A stretch of DNA of 64,000 nt from Bacteroidaceae bacterium HV4-6-C5C (lineage in GTDB: Bacteria; Bacteroidota; Bacteroidia; Bacteroidales; Bacteroidaceae), in the NCBI GenBank assembly GCA_007896885.1, contig VOIU01000002.1:186001-250000 (forward strand), written 5' to 3'. The stretch's first letter is position 1. Every line of letters starts with the position of its first letter. The notes below the pieces were generated by a model that saw only the letters and a list, made by a program, of their open reading frames with translations, was not told where the DNA came from and did not search any database. This document shows positions 8,338-17,830 of the stretch, in pieces. Both the position numbers and the translations under genes were made by a program.

Positions 8338-9573
8338 TCAATCTTCATGCAAAGCCTCAGCAGGTTGTATCCTTGTTGCTTTGCGTGCAGGGAACCAGAT
8401 ACCTAACAAAATCATTAATGCTATAAGTACCCAAGTAGCCAATATGGTCACGAAAAAGCGTATGGGTTCCAAATTCGTTCCATTATATGTCGAATTCAAT
8501 TCGGCATGAGCTAGATTATAATCGCCCACGATAGCCGGAATAGTGGCAATAGTGAGCAAGATTAGAGCCTCGCTCAACAACCTGCCGAATACACTGCGCT
8601 TTGTGCTTCCTAAAGCCAACTGTAAAGCGACTTCACTGCGACGTTGTTGTGTACGGAACCAAAATGTTCCTAAAAGTCCGAGGAAAATATTCAGCATTAA
8701 AAAACCCATACCGGTCGCATAATTGCGGATATTATTTACCCATATCTGCTGGTAGTTGCGGCGGATATCTTTAAACGAGCGAACCTCCGAAATAAACACA
8801 TTGCCGATACGGAATTGCTTCTCGCTATCCGCTTTTAAACGCTCGGGAAAATCAACATCCTGATCGGGTCTTACCCGCACACAGAGTTCCAGCCCCACGT
8901 TATAAAGAAATCTCGGTAGCAACCCAACCATACACAAGGATTCACTCGCAGACTCGTAATCCATATAGCGAACCGTCTTAAGTGAAGCTGCCAAAGTATA
9001 AGTTTTAGTCGAATCACTATGAAGGTAGAAAGATTTGCCTACAAAAGGAGTCAATTGAGTATGATATTTATTCAGAAAAATATTATCCGAAGCCAGGAAG
9101 GTATTTTCCTTCAGTAAAGAAGCCAGTTGCTCCGGTGTTTCACCGCGTGTTCCGGTATATTGAAATACCCGTAAAAAGCCGGGAGTAATATAACGGCGTA
9201 TTGTTCCTGCACTTAATGTATCATATCTTACCTGTGTACCACTATTACTGCCATTGTAAGGAAAAGAATTTTGGGAGAGGCTCACCGCTTCAATTTCCGG
9301 ACGATGTTCCAATCGTCTCACCAACTCATCAATATTTTCGGCTACAAGAGTATCCGCAGGATTAAAATCCGGGCTTTTGGCTGTGAGATAACCCATTTCA
9401 ATCTTATAACAATGATCGGCATTAAAACCTCGTGGTTCGGTGTAAGTGGCTGTTTGCACATAGACATAATCCACAATAAACCATAGAACCACACTCACTA
9501 ATAATAATTCGACAAACAACCAGAGATTTGTTCGCCATTCGTTACATATCTGTGTAAAAAGTTTCTTATTCAT
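8338..9573 (-). CDS. FtsX/MacB-like ABC permease, type B (fourth pair)
   Basis: The permease has 411 residues from the chosen start MNKKLFTQ; an ATG 13 codons earlier would overlap the preceding gene. TM1 is at about 17-37 (NLWLFVELLLVSVVLWFIVD), then a large periplasmic domain, then three C-terminal helices. Family marks are LNIFLGLLGTFWF followed by the coupling-helix region RTQQRRSEVALQLALGSTK and the ending WFPARKATRIQPAEALHED. Type B members in this cluster share an (N)GW-FAEL-like TM1, a PRGFN/PLGYN motif right after it, and the QPAEALHE tail. It is the last gene of the cluster, 13 bp after its type A partner. It probably forms a heterodimer that uses the cluster ATPase; the substrate is unknown. 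Confidence 0.88.
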   Translation of the reverse strand: MNKKLFTQICNEWRTNLWLFVELLLVSVVLWFIVDYVYVQTATYTEPRGFNADHCYKIEMGYLTAKSPDFNPADTLVAENIDELVRRLEHRPEIEAVSLSQNSFPYNGSNSGTQVRYDTLSAGTIRRYITPGFLRVFQYTGTRGETPEQLASLLKENTFLASDNIFLNKYHTQLTPFVGKSFYLHSDSTKTYTLAASLKTVRYMDYESASESLCMVGLLPRFLYNVGLELCVRVRPDQDVDFPERLKADSEKQFRIGNVFISEVRSFKDIRRNYQQIWVNNIRNYATGMGFLMLNIFLGLLGTFWFRTQQRRSEVALQLALGSTKRSVFGRLLSEALILLTIATIPAIVGDYNLAHAELNSTYNGTNLEPIRFFVTILATWVLIALMILLGIWFPARKATRIQPAEALHED

Positions 9574-9586
9574 ATCCGTGTCATTA

Positions 9587-10879
9587 TTAATGAGTTTTGC
9601 CACCAAGAGCATTTACTATACTTGTCCGGGAAGCCCTCCATGCGGGGATGCCACTGCTAAGCAGATTCAGTATAAAGCAGAATAGTAAAGCATAGATAAA
9701 TGTGGAAGCGTGCAATAGAATGGACGCATCGATAGCCGGAACATTATAACTGTTGCTATAAGGTTGGGCAAAAAGTATTTCATTGCCCACATAGGCAAAT
9801 ATAATGCTGAAAATCAAGCCCAATATTCCGGCAAGAAGAGTTATGATAAAATTCTCCATGATAATCTGCCCCACCATTTCCATACGGGTACTGCCAAAGG
9901 CACGGCGCACTCCTATTTCCGATACACGCTGACGCAGACGGCTCTGAGTCATGCTACTTAGGTTTATCGCCGGTACTAATAGTAAAATTACAAAGATTAC
10001 CAAACGGTTGATGCGATCTTTCTTTATATTCGGTTCGAAGTTAGCACCGAATGCTATGGCATTTTTTTCCTGATCATAAGGGCGATTGCGATAAATCAAT
10101 TCATAGCCATTCTCTCCTATCAGCTTATTGTAAGCATCACGGCGTTGATCCACTTCTTGACGTATTTTATCAAAATCATCACGGGAGTGTGCAAGGATCG
10201 TTACCGAATACAGACCCATGTAATCACTCCAAATATCCTTTGGAGTATCAGTAGATGTATAAGGGATCCACACTTGTGCATAAGCTGTAGTAGCAAGCGT
10301 AGACACATCTTTAACCACGCCGACCACGCGATAGGGTGAGTGATTCAACCGAAATTCCTTGCCGACTACATCGGTGGAATTAAAGACCATACGAGCCACG
10401 CTTTCAGTGATAACCGCTACCGGTAACCCTGCTTCAAACTCAGCGTGATCATAAGCCTTTCCATTCACAAAGTGAAAATCGAATACCTTCCAGAAATCAT
10501 CATCCGTCTGTCTCATATCAACACCGGTCGCAGGTTTATTAGGCAAAGATACAGGTGTAGAAATAGTCATCACCAAATAAGTAGTAACCAATTCAGGTGT
10601 TTTCAGCGACTTAAAACATTCACGTGCTGTTTCGATGCTCATCGGTCCGTTACTGGAACTTCCCTCTCCCCAGCTCTTGTTAGTGATACTCATAAAGTGC
10701 ACATGAAGAAAACGATCTCGATTGCTTTCCGGTGAGAAAGGTGCCACTTTGACTTGTTGAATCATTACGACCAACATAATCAGAAAAATGGCCAATGCCG
10801 TACCTACTATAGTAATGGCGCTAATAACCGGTTGTTGGCGCAGCTGTACTATAGCTTGCTTAAAATACTGCTTAATCAT
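9587..10879 (-). CDS. FtsX/MacB-like ABC permease, type A (fourth pair)
   Basis: The permease has 430 residues and begins MIKQYFKQAIVQLRQQP, the signature opening of the type A proteins in this cluster. TM1 is at about 20-41, a periplasmic MacB-like domain follows (about 45-290), then three C-terminal helices. The stretch LLVPAINLSSMTQSR leads into the conserved SEIGVRRAFGSTR coupling region. The end IPAWRASRTSIVNALGG also fits type A. It lies 11 bp downstream of the GIN-domain gene and 13 bp upstream of its type B partner. MacB-type permeases do not form a channel for substrate across the inner membrane but drive periplasmic partners mechanically; which partner applies here is unknown. Confidence 0.88.
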   Translation of the reverse strand: MIKQYFKQAIVQLRQQPVISAITIVGTALAIFLIMLVVMIQQVKVAPFSPESNRDRFLHVHFMSITNKSWGEGSSSNGPMSIETARECFKSLKTPELVTTYLVMTISTPVSLPNKPATGVDMRQTDDDFWKVFDFHFVNGKAYDHAEFEAGLPVAVITESVARMVFNSTDVVGKEFRLNHSPYRVVGVVKDVSTLATTAYAQVWIPYTSTDTPKDIWSDYMGLYSVTILAHSRDDFDKIRQEVDQRRDAYNKLIGENGYELIYRNRPYDQEKNAIAFGANFEPNIKKDRINRLVIFVILLLVPAINLSSMTQSRLRQRVSEIGVRRAFGSTRMEMVGQIIMENFIITLLAGILGLIFSIIFAYVGNEILFAQPYSNSYNVPAIDASILLHASTFIYALLFCFILNLLSSGIPAWRASRTSIVNALGGKTH

Positions 10880-10890
10880 TCGAATACTTT

Positions 10891-11511
10891 TTATTTTCCA
10901 ATCTTCAAATTATCGGTATCCACTCCGCCAATACCGCTCTTCGAGATATTCGCCGTACCGGCTCTACCGCTCAAGTCAATGCCACCGACACCTTCAACAT
11001 TGGCTGCCAAACGATCACAATTGACATGGATATCCGCTTTTCCCACTCCTTGCAAATCAACATTCAACGATTTACATTTCAAGTCATCTACTTTTAATTT
11101 ACCCACACCTTCCACAGTAAACTTCACATCATTCAACTTAAGAGGAGTTTTGCAATTAAAAGAACCTACACCGGTAAAATCTACGCTTTTAAGGTCGGGA
11201 GCGGTAATATAAATATCGACTCCATTATTTCCATTGATATTGCCATTCTTATCGCGCTCACTGTCAATTGAAAGCAAACCGTTATTGACGGATATTTTTA
11301 TCTTATTCACTAACTTTTCTTTCCCTTGAATCTTTAGCGAATAAGCACTGCCCTGAGTGAAATAAACACTAGCTACAGCAGTCACCTGTATTGAGGAGAA
11401 GGCTTCCACCTTACGTACTTCGGTCACTTCATTACCTTTGTCATACGATGCACATCTTGTTCCTGCCATTGCAGCAAACAAGAAACTAATTGTCATTAAT
11501 AAAGTCTTCAT
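10891..11511 (-). CDS. Head GIN domain protein (DUF2807), putative auto-transporter adhesin head
   Basis: The secreted protein has 206 residues with a signal peptide (about 1-20, MKTLLMTISFLFAAMAGTRC); Cys20 follows a poor lipobox, so lipidation is uncertain. The mature part is a right-handed beta structure with repeating glycine-rich turns: VDFTGVGSFNC, FTVEGVGKLKVDD, NVDLQGVGKADIHV, AANVEGVGGIDLSG and SKSGIGGVDTD. This GVG/GIGG pattern is the hallmark of head GIN domains. The function of the family is poorly defined (surface or periplasmic beta-solenoid). Its place inside the permease cluster, between the third and fourth pairs, suggests it could be exported, sensed or assembled by these transporters. 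That is inference from context only. Confidence 0.85.
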   Translation of the reverse strand: MKTLLMTISFLFAAMAGTRCASYDKGNEVTEVRKVEAFSSIQVTAVASVYFTQGSAYSLKIQGKEKLVNKIKISVNNGLLSIDSERDKNGNINGNNGVDIYITAPDLKSVDFTGVGSFNCKTPLKLNDVKFTVEGVGKLKVDDLKCKSLNVDLQGVGKADIHVNCDRLAANVEGVGGIDLSGRAGTANISKSGIGGVDTDNLKIGK

Positions 11512-11611
11512 ATCACGATTGCGTTTTTAAGTATATTCATTTTTTTCATTTTCTTATTACTCACTCAATAAAAACCTATTCAAGCTTATTTCAATATTTA
11601 GTGTGTAGTCT

Positions 11612-12877
11612 TTATTCTTCATGTAAAGCTTCGGCAGGCTGTATTTTCATCGACTGACGGGCAGGAAACCATATTCCCGCCAAAATCATCAGCGCAATTA
11701 ATATCCACGCCGCAAGAGAGCCCAAAAGGAAGCGAATAAAGCCCCATTTCACAGGCCAAGTGGAAATTAGTTCCGTCCGTCCGATTGAAAGTTCGGCAAT
11801 GCCCACATTGTAGCAAATAATCATTGCAGGTATTGTGACCAGCCCCAGCAAAAGCAACCCTTCATTCATCAATAAACGGAAAATCTGTGCTCGCGAGCTA
11901 CCCATACTCATACGAAGGGCTATTTCACTTCTTCTGCGGCGGGTGCGAAACCAGAATGTACCGATTAAACCAAGAAAGACATTCACCAATAGAAAAAGTA
12001 CAACCACACTCTGGCTATTCACCTTGTCCACATCTCCATTCATCACCTCAAATTGTAACCGTTGATCGGTATATGGAGCGGCATCAGCCACAAAAACATT
12101 ATCCGAATCAAGTTTTGGTGCTATATTTTTTAAGAAATCATTTCTATATCCCGGTCCATCCGCCTGTTCCTTCACCCGGAAAACGATTTGCGCCCACTGA
12201 TCTCCATATCCTTTCCTTACCATATCTTCACTCAAACGAACAAACGCCCATTGCGCATTTCCACCATAGCGATATGTTCTGAATGAGGCTATTTTCCCAA
12301 ATTGGTTGACAGAATAGGTGGAATCGGCGAACCAGCGAAGCTTCATATCTTGTGAGAAAGAAGGTAACTTCTTGTGAAATTCATTCACTGAACCCTCGGT
12401 AAGCATCACATGATGATTCGGATCCGGTGTTAATTGATCAAACGGACGAGAAGAGTCTTCACCCATCTGAAATACTCTAGTGTAGCCGGTAGTTGCCTGA
12501 ATAATACGCATGTTAACACTTGCAGAATCAGTTGCCGCCAAATCACGGTAACTGTTGCTTCCGCTCATCGGCAAACTCCAATAACAAAGAGCGGCTGCTT
12601 CAATGGTCGGCTCTTTCTTTAACTTTTGAAGAATATCCCAATCTTTATCTCCTAAAGTTAGACTTGTATCACGGCTCTCTCCGCCGGTGATTGTATAAAG
12701 TTGATAGACATGATCAATATTATAGCCTAATGGACGATAAAAAGTATATTTCAAACATCCCAATGAATCGCAGAGAAACCACATCACGATAAACACCAGA
12801 AAGAGTTCTGCCAATACCCACCCGTTGGAACGGAAGCGGGAAAATATCATGTTTAGATTATGTATAGTAAATTTCAT
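11612..12877 (-). CDS. FtsX/MacB-like ABC permease, type B (third pair)
   Basis: The permease has 421 residues. TM1 lies at about 19-38 (NGWVLAELFLVFIVMWFLCD), followed by the YRPLGYNIDHVYQL motif that all type B members share in some form. After the periplasmic domain come VLFLLVNVFLGLIGTFWF and the basic coupling segment RTRRRRSEIALRMSMGSSR, and the protein ends WFPARQSMKIQPAEALHEE. It is 12 bp downstream of its type A partner, and 100 bp separate it from the GIN-domain gene that follows. Sequence similarity to the other three type B proteins is clear but far from identity, so the pairs diverged long ago. Confidence 0.88.
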   Translation of the reverse strand: MKFTIHNLNMIFSRFRSNGWVLAELFLVFIVMWFLCDSLGCLKYTFYRPLGYNIDHVYQLYTITGGESRDTSLTLGDKDWDILQKLKKEPTIEAAALCYWSLPMSGSNSYRDLAATDSASVNMRIIQATTGYTRVFQMGEDSSRPFDQLTPDPNHHVMLTEGSVNEFHKKLPSFSQDMKLRWFADSTYSVNQFGKIASFRTYRYGGNAQWAFVRLSEDMVRKGYGDQWAQIVFRVKEQADGPGYRNDFLKNIAPKLDSDNVFVADAAPYTDQRLQFEVMNGDVDKVNSQSVVVLFLLVNVFLGLIGTFWFRTRRRRSEIALRMSMGSSRAQIFRLLMNEGLLLLGLVTIPAMIICYNVGIAELSIGRTELISTWPVKWGFIRFLLGSLAAWILIALMILAGIWFPARQSMKIQPAEALHEE

Positions 12878-12889
12878 GATAGAATAATC

Positions 12890-14164
12890 TTATTTATCGT
12901 TTAACGAATCTACGATGGGACGACGCGTAGCAAGCCATGCGGGAAGTCCGGCACTTAAGAGATTTATAATAAAGCAGAACAGAAAAGCCAGTAGAAAAAC
13001 CACAGGGCTAAACAAAGCGTCCATACTCAAAGAAAAATCTCCTGATGTACCTATATTTGAATTATTGGTAAACAACCACGTGCGCAAAGCATATACCGCA
13101 ACGTAACTGAGAAGCAAGCCTAAAATACCTCCTAGCAGATTTAACACCATATTTTCATTCAAAATCTGGCGGATCAAAGCTTTACGTGTAGCACCAAAAG
13201 CCTTACGCACACCCAATTCACTAAGACGTTGTTGCATACGACTATTACTTAGTCCGCATAAGTTTAGCGAAGGTACCAGCAAAATGACCCCCAAAGCTAT
13301 GGCATATTGTAGATAAATCATCGCCATATCGGGTCCTATATTCGACCAAATATGGTTAACGTGAGCTACAATCTCATCAGGTTGCTCCATTATATCCAGT
13401 TCTGCATCGGATAATGTGGCATTCAAATCTTTCAATTGTTTCTCAATACCTCGTTTAATCAGAGGAAAATCATTTTTATTACGAGCTAGAATGGCAATAT
13501 TCTTACCTCCCAAGAAATTCCATGAATTCTTCACGGTATATTCGCTGGAAGGATACATAATCCAAATTTGCCCGTAAGCATCTTTGGCGGTTAACGATAC
13601 GTCCTTAACTACCCCGGTAATGCGTACTTCTTCACGATTATACAATATGTGCTGCCCCACAACTTCTGTATTCCCAAAAAGCTTACGAGCCATTGAAGCC
13701 GTAATTACCATTGCTTTTACTTTATCATTGCGATCACCCTCGGTAAAACCCAGACCGTCTATAAAATCGAATTGAAAGACTTTCCAAAAACCCGGGTCTG
13801 TCTGCACTGCGTCAACTTTTATACGGTTAGAGCCATCGCTTAAAGAAATCAAAGCAGCTGATACAGGAGAATATGCAGTACATGCTTCTATTGATTTCAC
13901 CGGCATGACACACGCTTTCATAAAGGAAGCCGAACACATGCTATTGCTGTTATTGGTCTTATTCGGCTTTCCTTGCAAATGAAGCGCAGTGATATAAAGG
14001 CAACGATCACGATTTACTTCAGGCGACAGATTGGAATATTTGGTCTGCCATACGATAACTATAGCCATAATCATAGTTATAGCAAAAGCTGTTCCTAATA
14101 TTGATATGGTGCTCAACAGAGGATTCTGTCGCAAAAGAGTGTATGTCTGGCGAATCAAAGTCAT
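12890..14164 (-). CDS. FtsX/MacB-like ABC permease, type A (third pair)
   Basis: The permease has 424 residues and starts MTLIRQTYTLLRQNPLLSTI, the type A opening. TM1 is at about 20-40. The C-terminal half contains GVILLVPSLNLCGLSNSR and the SELGVRKAFGATR coupling region, then two further helices, ending LPAWLATRRPIVDSLNDK. It directly follows the ATPase gene (15 bp), so the ATPase and this pair are the first genes of the second transcription unit. By analogy with LolCDE and MacB systems, the A and B proteins together with the ATPase would form the inner-membrane motor. Confidence 0.88.
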   Translation of the reverse strand: MTLIRQTYTLLRQNPLLSTISILGTAFAITMIMAIVIVWQTKYSNLSPEVNRDRCLYITALHLQGKPNKTNNSNSMCSASFMKACVMPVKSIEACTAYSPVSAALISLSDGSNRIKVDAVQTDPGFWKVFQFDFIDGLGFTEGDRNDKVKAMVITASMARKLFGNTEVVGQHILYNREEVRITGVVKDVSLTAKDAYGQIWIMYPSSEYTVKNSWNFLGGKNIAILARNKNDFPLIKRGIEKQLKDLNATLSDAELDIMEQPDEIVAHVNHIWSNIGPDMAMIYLQYAIALGVILLVPSLNLCGLSNSRMQQRLSELGVRKAFGATRKALIRQILNENMVLNLLGGILGLLLSYVAVYALRTWLFTNNSNIGTSGDFSLSMDALFSPVVFLLAFLFCFIINLLSAGLPAWLATRRPIVDSLNDK

Positions 14165-14179
14165 GTCAGTTATCTTTTT

Positions 14180-14845
14180 TTATTCTACTTGGCGACCATC
14201 GAAGAAACGGATCGTGCGACTGGTTTGCTTGGCTTGTTCTTCATTGTGAGTTACCATTACGATAGTCCGTCCGTCTTCTTTATTCAATTGATGCAATAGC
14301 TCCATGACCTCAGCACCCATCTTCGAATCCAAATTACCGGTAGGCTCATCGGCAAGGATAATCTCAGGATTACCTATGATGGCACGTGCTATAGCTACAC
14401 GTTGACATTGACCTCCGGACAGCTGCGTGGGCATGTGACGCATACGATGGCTCAAGCCAACTTTCTGCAGCACTTCTTCCGCCAGTCGACGGCGTTCTTT
14501 AGCCGATACTTTGCGATACAATAGTGGAAGCTCCACATTGTCGAGTACATTCAGTGAGTTTATCAAATGGAATGACTGAAATACGAAACCGAGCTTTTTA
14601 TTACGGAATCCTGCCAGTTGCTTGTCTTTCATGCCGTCGGTACGGATACCATCAATCTCTATAGTACCGGTGCTTGCAGCATCCAGCAACCCCATAATAT
14701 TCAATAAGGTTGACTTTCCACAACCTGAAGGACCCATGATGCTGAGAAACTCTCCTTTGTTTACTTCAAGGTTCACATTTTCCAATGCTACGGTTTCAAT
14801 CTCATTGGTGCGATAAATCTTGTTTATCCCTGTTAACTTAATCAT
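14180..14845 (-). CDS. ABC transporter ATP-binding protein (LolD/MacB type)
   Basis: This 221-residue nucleotide-binding protein belongs to the MacB/LolD branch. Walker A is GPSGCGKST (about residues 38-46), the Q-loop is in GFVFQSFHLI (about 90-99), the signature motif is LSGGQCQRVAIARAI (about 141-155), Walker B is IILADEPTGNLDS (about 159-171), and the H-loop is VTHNEEQA. It would sit on the cytoplasmic side and power the permeases. It is the only ATPase gene in a cluster of eight permeases, so one ATPase may serve all four pairs. It is the first gene after the internal sigma-54-like promoter, giving a leader of about 45 nt. Confidence 0.93.
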   Translation of the reverse strand: MIKLTGINKIYRTNEIETVALENVNLEVNKGEFLSIMGPSGCGKSTLLNIMGLLDAASTGTIEIDGIRTDGMKDKQLAGFRNKKLGFVFQSFHLINSLNVLDNVELPLLYRKVSAKERRRLAEEVLQKVGLSHRMRHMPTQLSGGQCQRVAIARAIIGNPEIILADEPTGNLDSKMGAEVMELLHQLNKEDGRTIVMVTHNEEQAKQTSRTIRFFDGRQVE

Positions 14846-14900
14846 AATGGTGAATATTAAATTGTTTAATTATTATTTTACGTTTTTATTTTTTTCTATT

Positions 14901-14915
14901 TCAAATGGCGTACCA
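14901..14915 (-). promoter_or_regulatory. Sigma-54-like -24/-12 promoter, second unit of ABC cluster
   Basis: On the minus strand the box reads TGGTACGCCATTTGA. It fits TGGCACGnnnnTTGC at 9 of the 11 fixed positions, with the GG and the TTG spaced correctly, but the -12 GC is GA. It precedes the ATPase gene by 55 bp. The match is weaker than the box at 21744, but the identical geometry with an upstream dyad strengthens it. Confidence 0.6.
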
Positions 14916-14959
14916 AAGAGCCACATCCTTATATATCAGTAATTTATCCAATTCTCATA

Positions 14960-14977
14960 GTGTCCGATTCTGAACAC
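14960..14977. promoter_or_regulatory. 18-bp dyad, probable enhancer site of a sigma-54 activator (copy 2)
   Basis: GTGTCCGATTCTGAACAC is a near-palindrome with conserved GTGT/ACAC ends. Its near edge is 45 bp from the -24/-12 box at 14901-14915. The same dyad occurs in opposite orientation at 21803-21820 at the same distance from the other box. The remaining spacer (14846-15088) shows no gene. Confidence 0.65.
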
Positions 14978-15088
14978 TTTGTTCATTCTTGATCTTTTAA
15001 GAGCACCTTTTTGATACATATATTCGATAACCAGTCTATTATTGACGCAAAAAAGAGGCAACTCGTTGCATGTATCGACTATTTAGCA

Positions 15089-16387
15089 TTATTCATCGCG
15101 CAAAGCTTCAGTCGGTGGTATCTTACTAATTCTGCGAGCCGGTATATAAATACCTATCAATACCACAACTAACAGAATGATAAATACGATCAACGAAAGA
15201 ACTACAAAATGAAGCGCAAAATTCGATACCCAATATTCTTCGGGAATAGACACCCAGGTTGTGCCTTGATACAATCCTTCTTTAATAGCATATTGCAAAT
15301 AAAGCAAACAACCTATGAATGTAGCAAAAGTAGTCAGCACTACCCCTTCACCCATAAGTAAACGGAGAATATAGTTGGGAGTACCTCCGAACGAGAGCAT
15401 CACTCCTACTTCTTCACGCCGTATACGGGTCTGTAGCCAAAATGTGCCGACAACCCCCAAGCATAAATTAACCAAAAAGAATATGGCCAATGCTGTATTC
15501 ATACGGTACTTACCGGTAACTCCCTCACCGAATTCGCGATCTTTTATCGTTTTTTCATACGACTGTACGGAACGGGCAAACAAGTTTCCTGCTTTTACCT
15601 CTTTCACCATCCACGGATGAAAGTCATGCAAGAAACGATCCATACTGACTTCAGGCTTTAGACGTACCACAATACGTGCAGCCTGGGGAATGGAATTGAG
15701 ATCAATAGAGAGTTGCGGAAAGAAAATCACACACGTCGGACGCCATGAACTATATGCTTTAAAGCTGTTCACCGTACCGATTATTGAAACGTATGTAGTA
15801 TCTTTCTGATAAGAACTGTAACAACGTTTACCACGGGCATCCGACAAGTGGAATAGTGATTTCGATAAATTTTGCGTAACCACCCCCTCATTTCGTGTAA
15901 AGTTGTAATCGGATAATTCAGCAGCAGTTGCGCCATTCGCCAACTTAAAACCAAAAGTCTCGAAAAAGTTGGTATGAGGCATAAATTGCATTACCATGGT
16001 GCCAATCCTCAAGGTATCTCCTTCGGGGCAATATTGGCTATTACTATTACCACTGGAGTTAGGATAGCAATAACCTAGCAACGGAGTAGCTTGCTCAATA
16101 TCGGGATATTCCTTTACTTTTTTCACCATACGCAGATAGTTGTTTACCAGCTCCGTAGAGTCTTCTCCCGCCTTATCATACCCTGCAGCCTGAGGAGGAA
16201 GGGAAGCGATGGATATGAGGCAAAGTCTCTCCGCATCATAGCCTAATGGAATATCCTTGTCGTGCGTAAGTACCACAACGGGATCGAGTATCACCCAGGT
16301 TACTATACTCACCAGTACCAATTCGGCAAACAACCATCCATTACGACGGCGACGTGCCCAAAGATTCTTGAATATCAGTTTCAGCAT
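15089..16387 (-). CDS. FtsX/MacB-like ABC permease, type B (second pair)
   Basis: The permease has 432 residues. TM1 is at about 16-35 (NGWLFAELVLVSIVTWVILD) and the motif DIPLGYDAERLCLI follows. The C-terminal half has LAIFFLVNLCLGVVGTFWL and the coupling segment QTRIRREEVGVMLSFGGTP, and the protein ends YIPARRISKIPPTEALRDE, a slightly divergent form of the type B tail. It is the last gene of the first transcription unit; the following 243-bp spacer carries the second sigma-54-like promoter. The gap to its type A partner upstream is 75 bp, wider than in the other pairs. Confidence 0.87.
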   Translation of the reverse strand: MLKLIFKNLWARRRRNGWLFAELVLVSIVTWVILDPVVVLTHDKDIPLGYDAERLCLISIASLPPQAAGYDKAGEDSTELVNNYLRMVKKVKEYPDIEQATPLLGYCYPNSSGNSNSQYCPEGDTLRIGTMVMQFMPHTNFFETFGFKLANGATAAELSDYNFTRNEGVVTQNLSKSLFHLSDARGKRCYSSYQKDTTYVSIIGTVNSFKAYSSWRPTCVIFFPQLSIDLNSIPQAARIVVRLKPEVSMDRFLHDFHPWMVKEVKAGNLFARSVQSYEKTIKDREFGEGVTGKYRMNTALAIFFLVNLCLGVVGTFWLQTRIRREEVGVMLSFGGTPNYILRLLMGEGVVLTTFATFIGCLLYLQYAIKEGLYQGTTWVSIPEEYWVSNFALHFVVLSLIVFIILLVVVLIGIYIPARRISKIPPTEALRDE

Positions 16388-16462
16388 ATTATTGTTCTTT
16401 TATATTTACAATCGAATTATACTTAATAAACTCTGCCTATACCCAGTCTTTTAGGCGTTGCA

Positions 16463-17767
16463 TCACCTCTTTTCGTTGAGAGATTTGACAATGGGGCTGC
16501 GTAGCGATCTAAACGCAGGAATCAATGCGGAAAGCATATTAAGCAGGATACACAACACTAAAGCCATGACAAATATAAGAGGCGCAAACAGCATCTCTCC
16601 GGATATATTAGCCAATACACCTTCGGGCACTTGCTGCGGCCAACTCTCGAATAGAGAAAACACCCAAGTCCGCCCCACATATAGTGTAAGCCATGCCAAA
16701 ACAAGACCAACCAATCCACCAAGTAAAGTCAGTAGAAGATTCTCCCACATTACTTGCAACAATAATCCCTTACGACAAGCTCCGAATGATTTCCTCACAC
16801 CCATTTCGGCCAAACGGCTTTCCATTCTACTGGAAATCATTCCACTCAAGTTGAGAGCAGGTACCAATAGTAGTACTAGAAAAATAACCAGATAATGACG
16901 CACCGTACCCCACAACGAGAAATCTTCTCCCGGGTAGGTATGGAACACACTCAAGAGATGTGGTGTAGGTTGATCCCATAAAGTAAGCTTCCACTCCTTG
17001 GCATGCTGAATGTTGACTTTACGAACCAAGTCTTTTATTTCATTTTGAAGTGCGGCTTGTTGTGCCGAAGAGGAGACCATAAAGACAACACTAAAATTGC
17101 CCAAATAGCCTAAATTCCAATCTTTTTCGTAGCCTCCCTGAACAGTGTAAGGTGCATAAATCTGGGCATACGAATTCGGGGTCAGGAAGCTGGCACTCTG
17201 CACCACTCCCGCCACTTTGTAGTCCATAAAGTTCAATTTAAAGGAACGCCCCATCACTCCATCCGCCGTACCAAACAATCGTTTGGCCATTTCATCGGTG
17301 ATAACCGCCGAACGAATGCCACTAACCCAATCCGCCTGTGTAAAAGGCTTACCCTCGATAAATCGTAAAGGATATATCCGAAAGAATGCCGGGTCGGTAT
17401 ATCTCACCTGAACAGGAAAATCACCGCTCTGATCGGATGGCTGGATGTAATCGGCAGTACTCCCATAATCGTAAGAAGCTGAGACGGCAACAGCATTTTT
17501 TACCGGATAGAACCATTCCTTCAAAGCTTTATAGGAAGCCAATGATTGATAATTGCTACTGGGGAGTACATTGATTCTGATATTACTCAGATACAGTATT
17601 TTATCGCGATTTTCTTCGGGATAAAGAGGAGCTATTTTGACGTAATAAATAATGGCTATAATCATGGTCATGGCAATAGCCAGCCCTGTCCCTGCAACGT
17701 AAAGAGTACTAAACAACGGATTTTGCCGCAGTAAAGCCCATGCTTGTTTAATGTATGTCTTAATCAT
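16463..17767 (-). CDS. FtsX/MacB-like ABC permease, type A (second pair)
   Basis: The permease has 434 residues and opens MIKTYIKQAWALLRQNPLF, the type A signature. TM1 is at about 20-42, followed by the periplasmic domain. LVLLLVPALNLSGMISSR and AEMGVRKSFGACR mark the start of the second membrane segment and coupling helix, and the end is LIPAFRSLRSPIVKSLNEKR. It follows the first type B gene after 63 bp. No frameshift or missing segment is visible; substrate unknown. Confidence 0.88.
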   Translation of the reverse strand: MIKTYIKQAWALLRQNPLFSTLYVAGTGLAIAMTMIIAIIYYVKIAPLYPEENRDKILYLSNIRINVLPSSNYQSLASYKALKEWFYPVKNAVAVSASYDYGSTADYIQPSDQSGDFPVQVRYTDPAFFRIYPLRFIEGKPFTQADWVSGIRSAVITDEMAKRLFGTADGVMGRSFKLNFMDYKVAGVVQSASFLTPNSYAQIYAPYTVQGGYEKDWNLGYLGNFSVVFMVSSSAQQAALQNEIKDLVRKVNIQHAKEWKLTLWDQPTPHLLSVFHTYPGEDFSLWGTVRHYLVIFLVLLLVPALNLSGMISSRMESRLAEMGVRKSFGACRKGLLLQVMWENLLLTLLGGLVGLVLAWLTLYVGRTWVFSLFESWPQQVPEGVLANISGEMLFAPLIFVMALVLCILLNMLSALIPAFRSLRSPIVKSLNEKR

Positions 17768-17830
17768 TTTACTCTTATTTATTTTATAAATTACATCTAT
17801 TGTCTTTATGCATTACAATACCGGATATTT

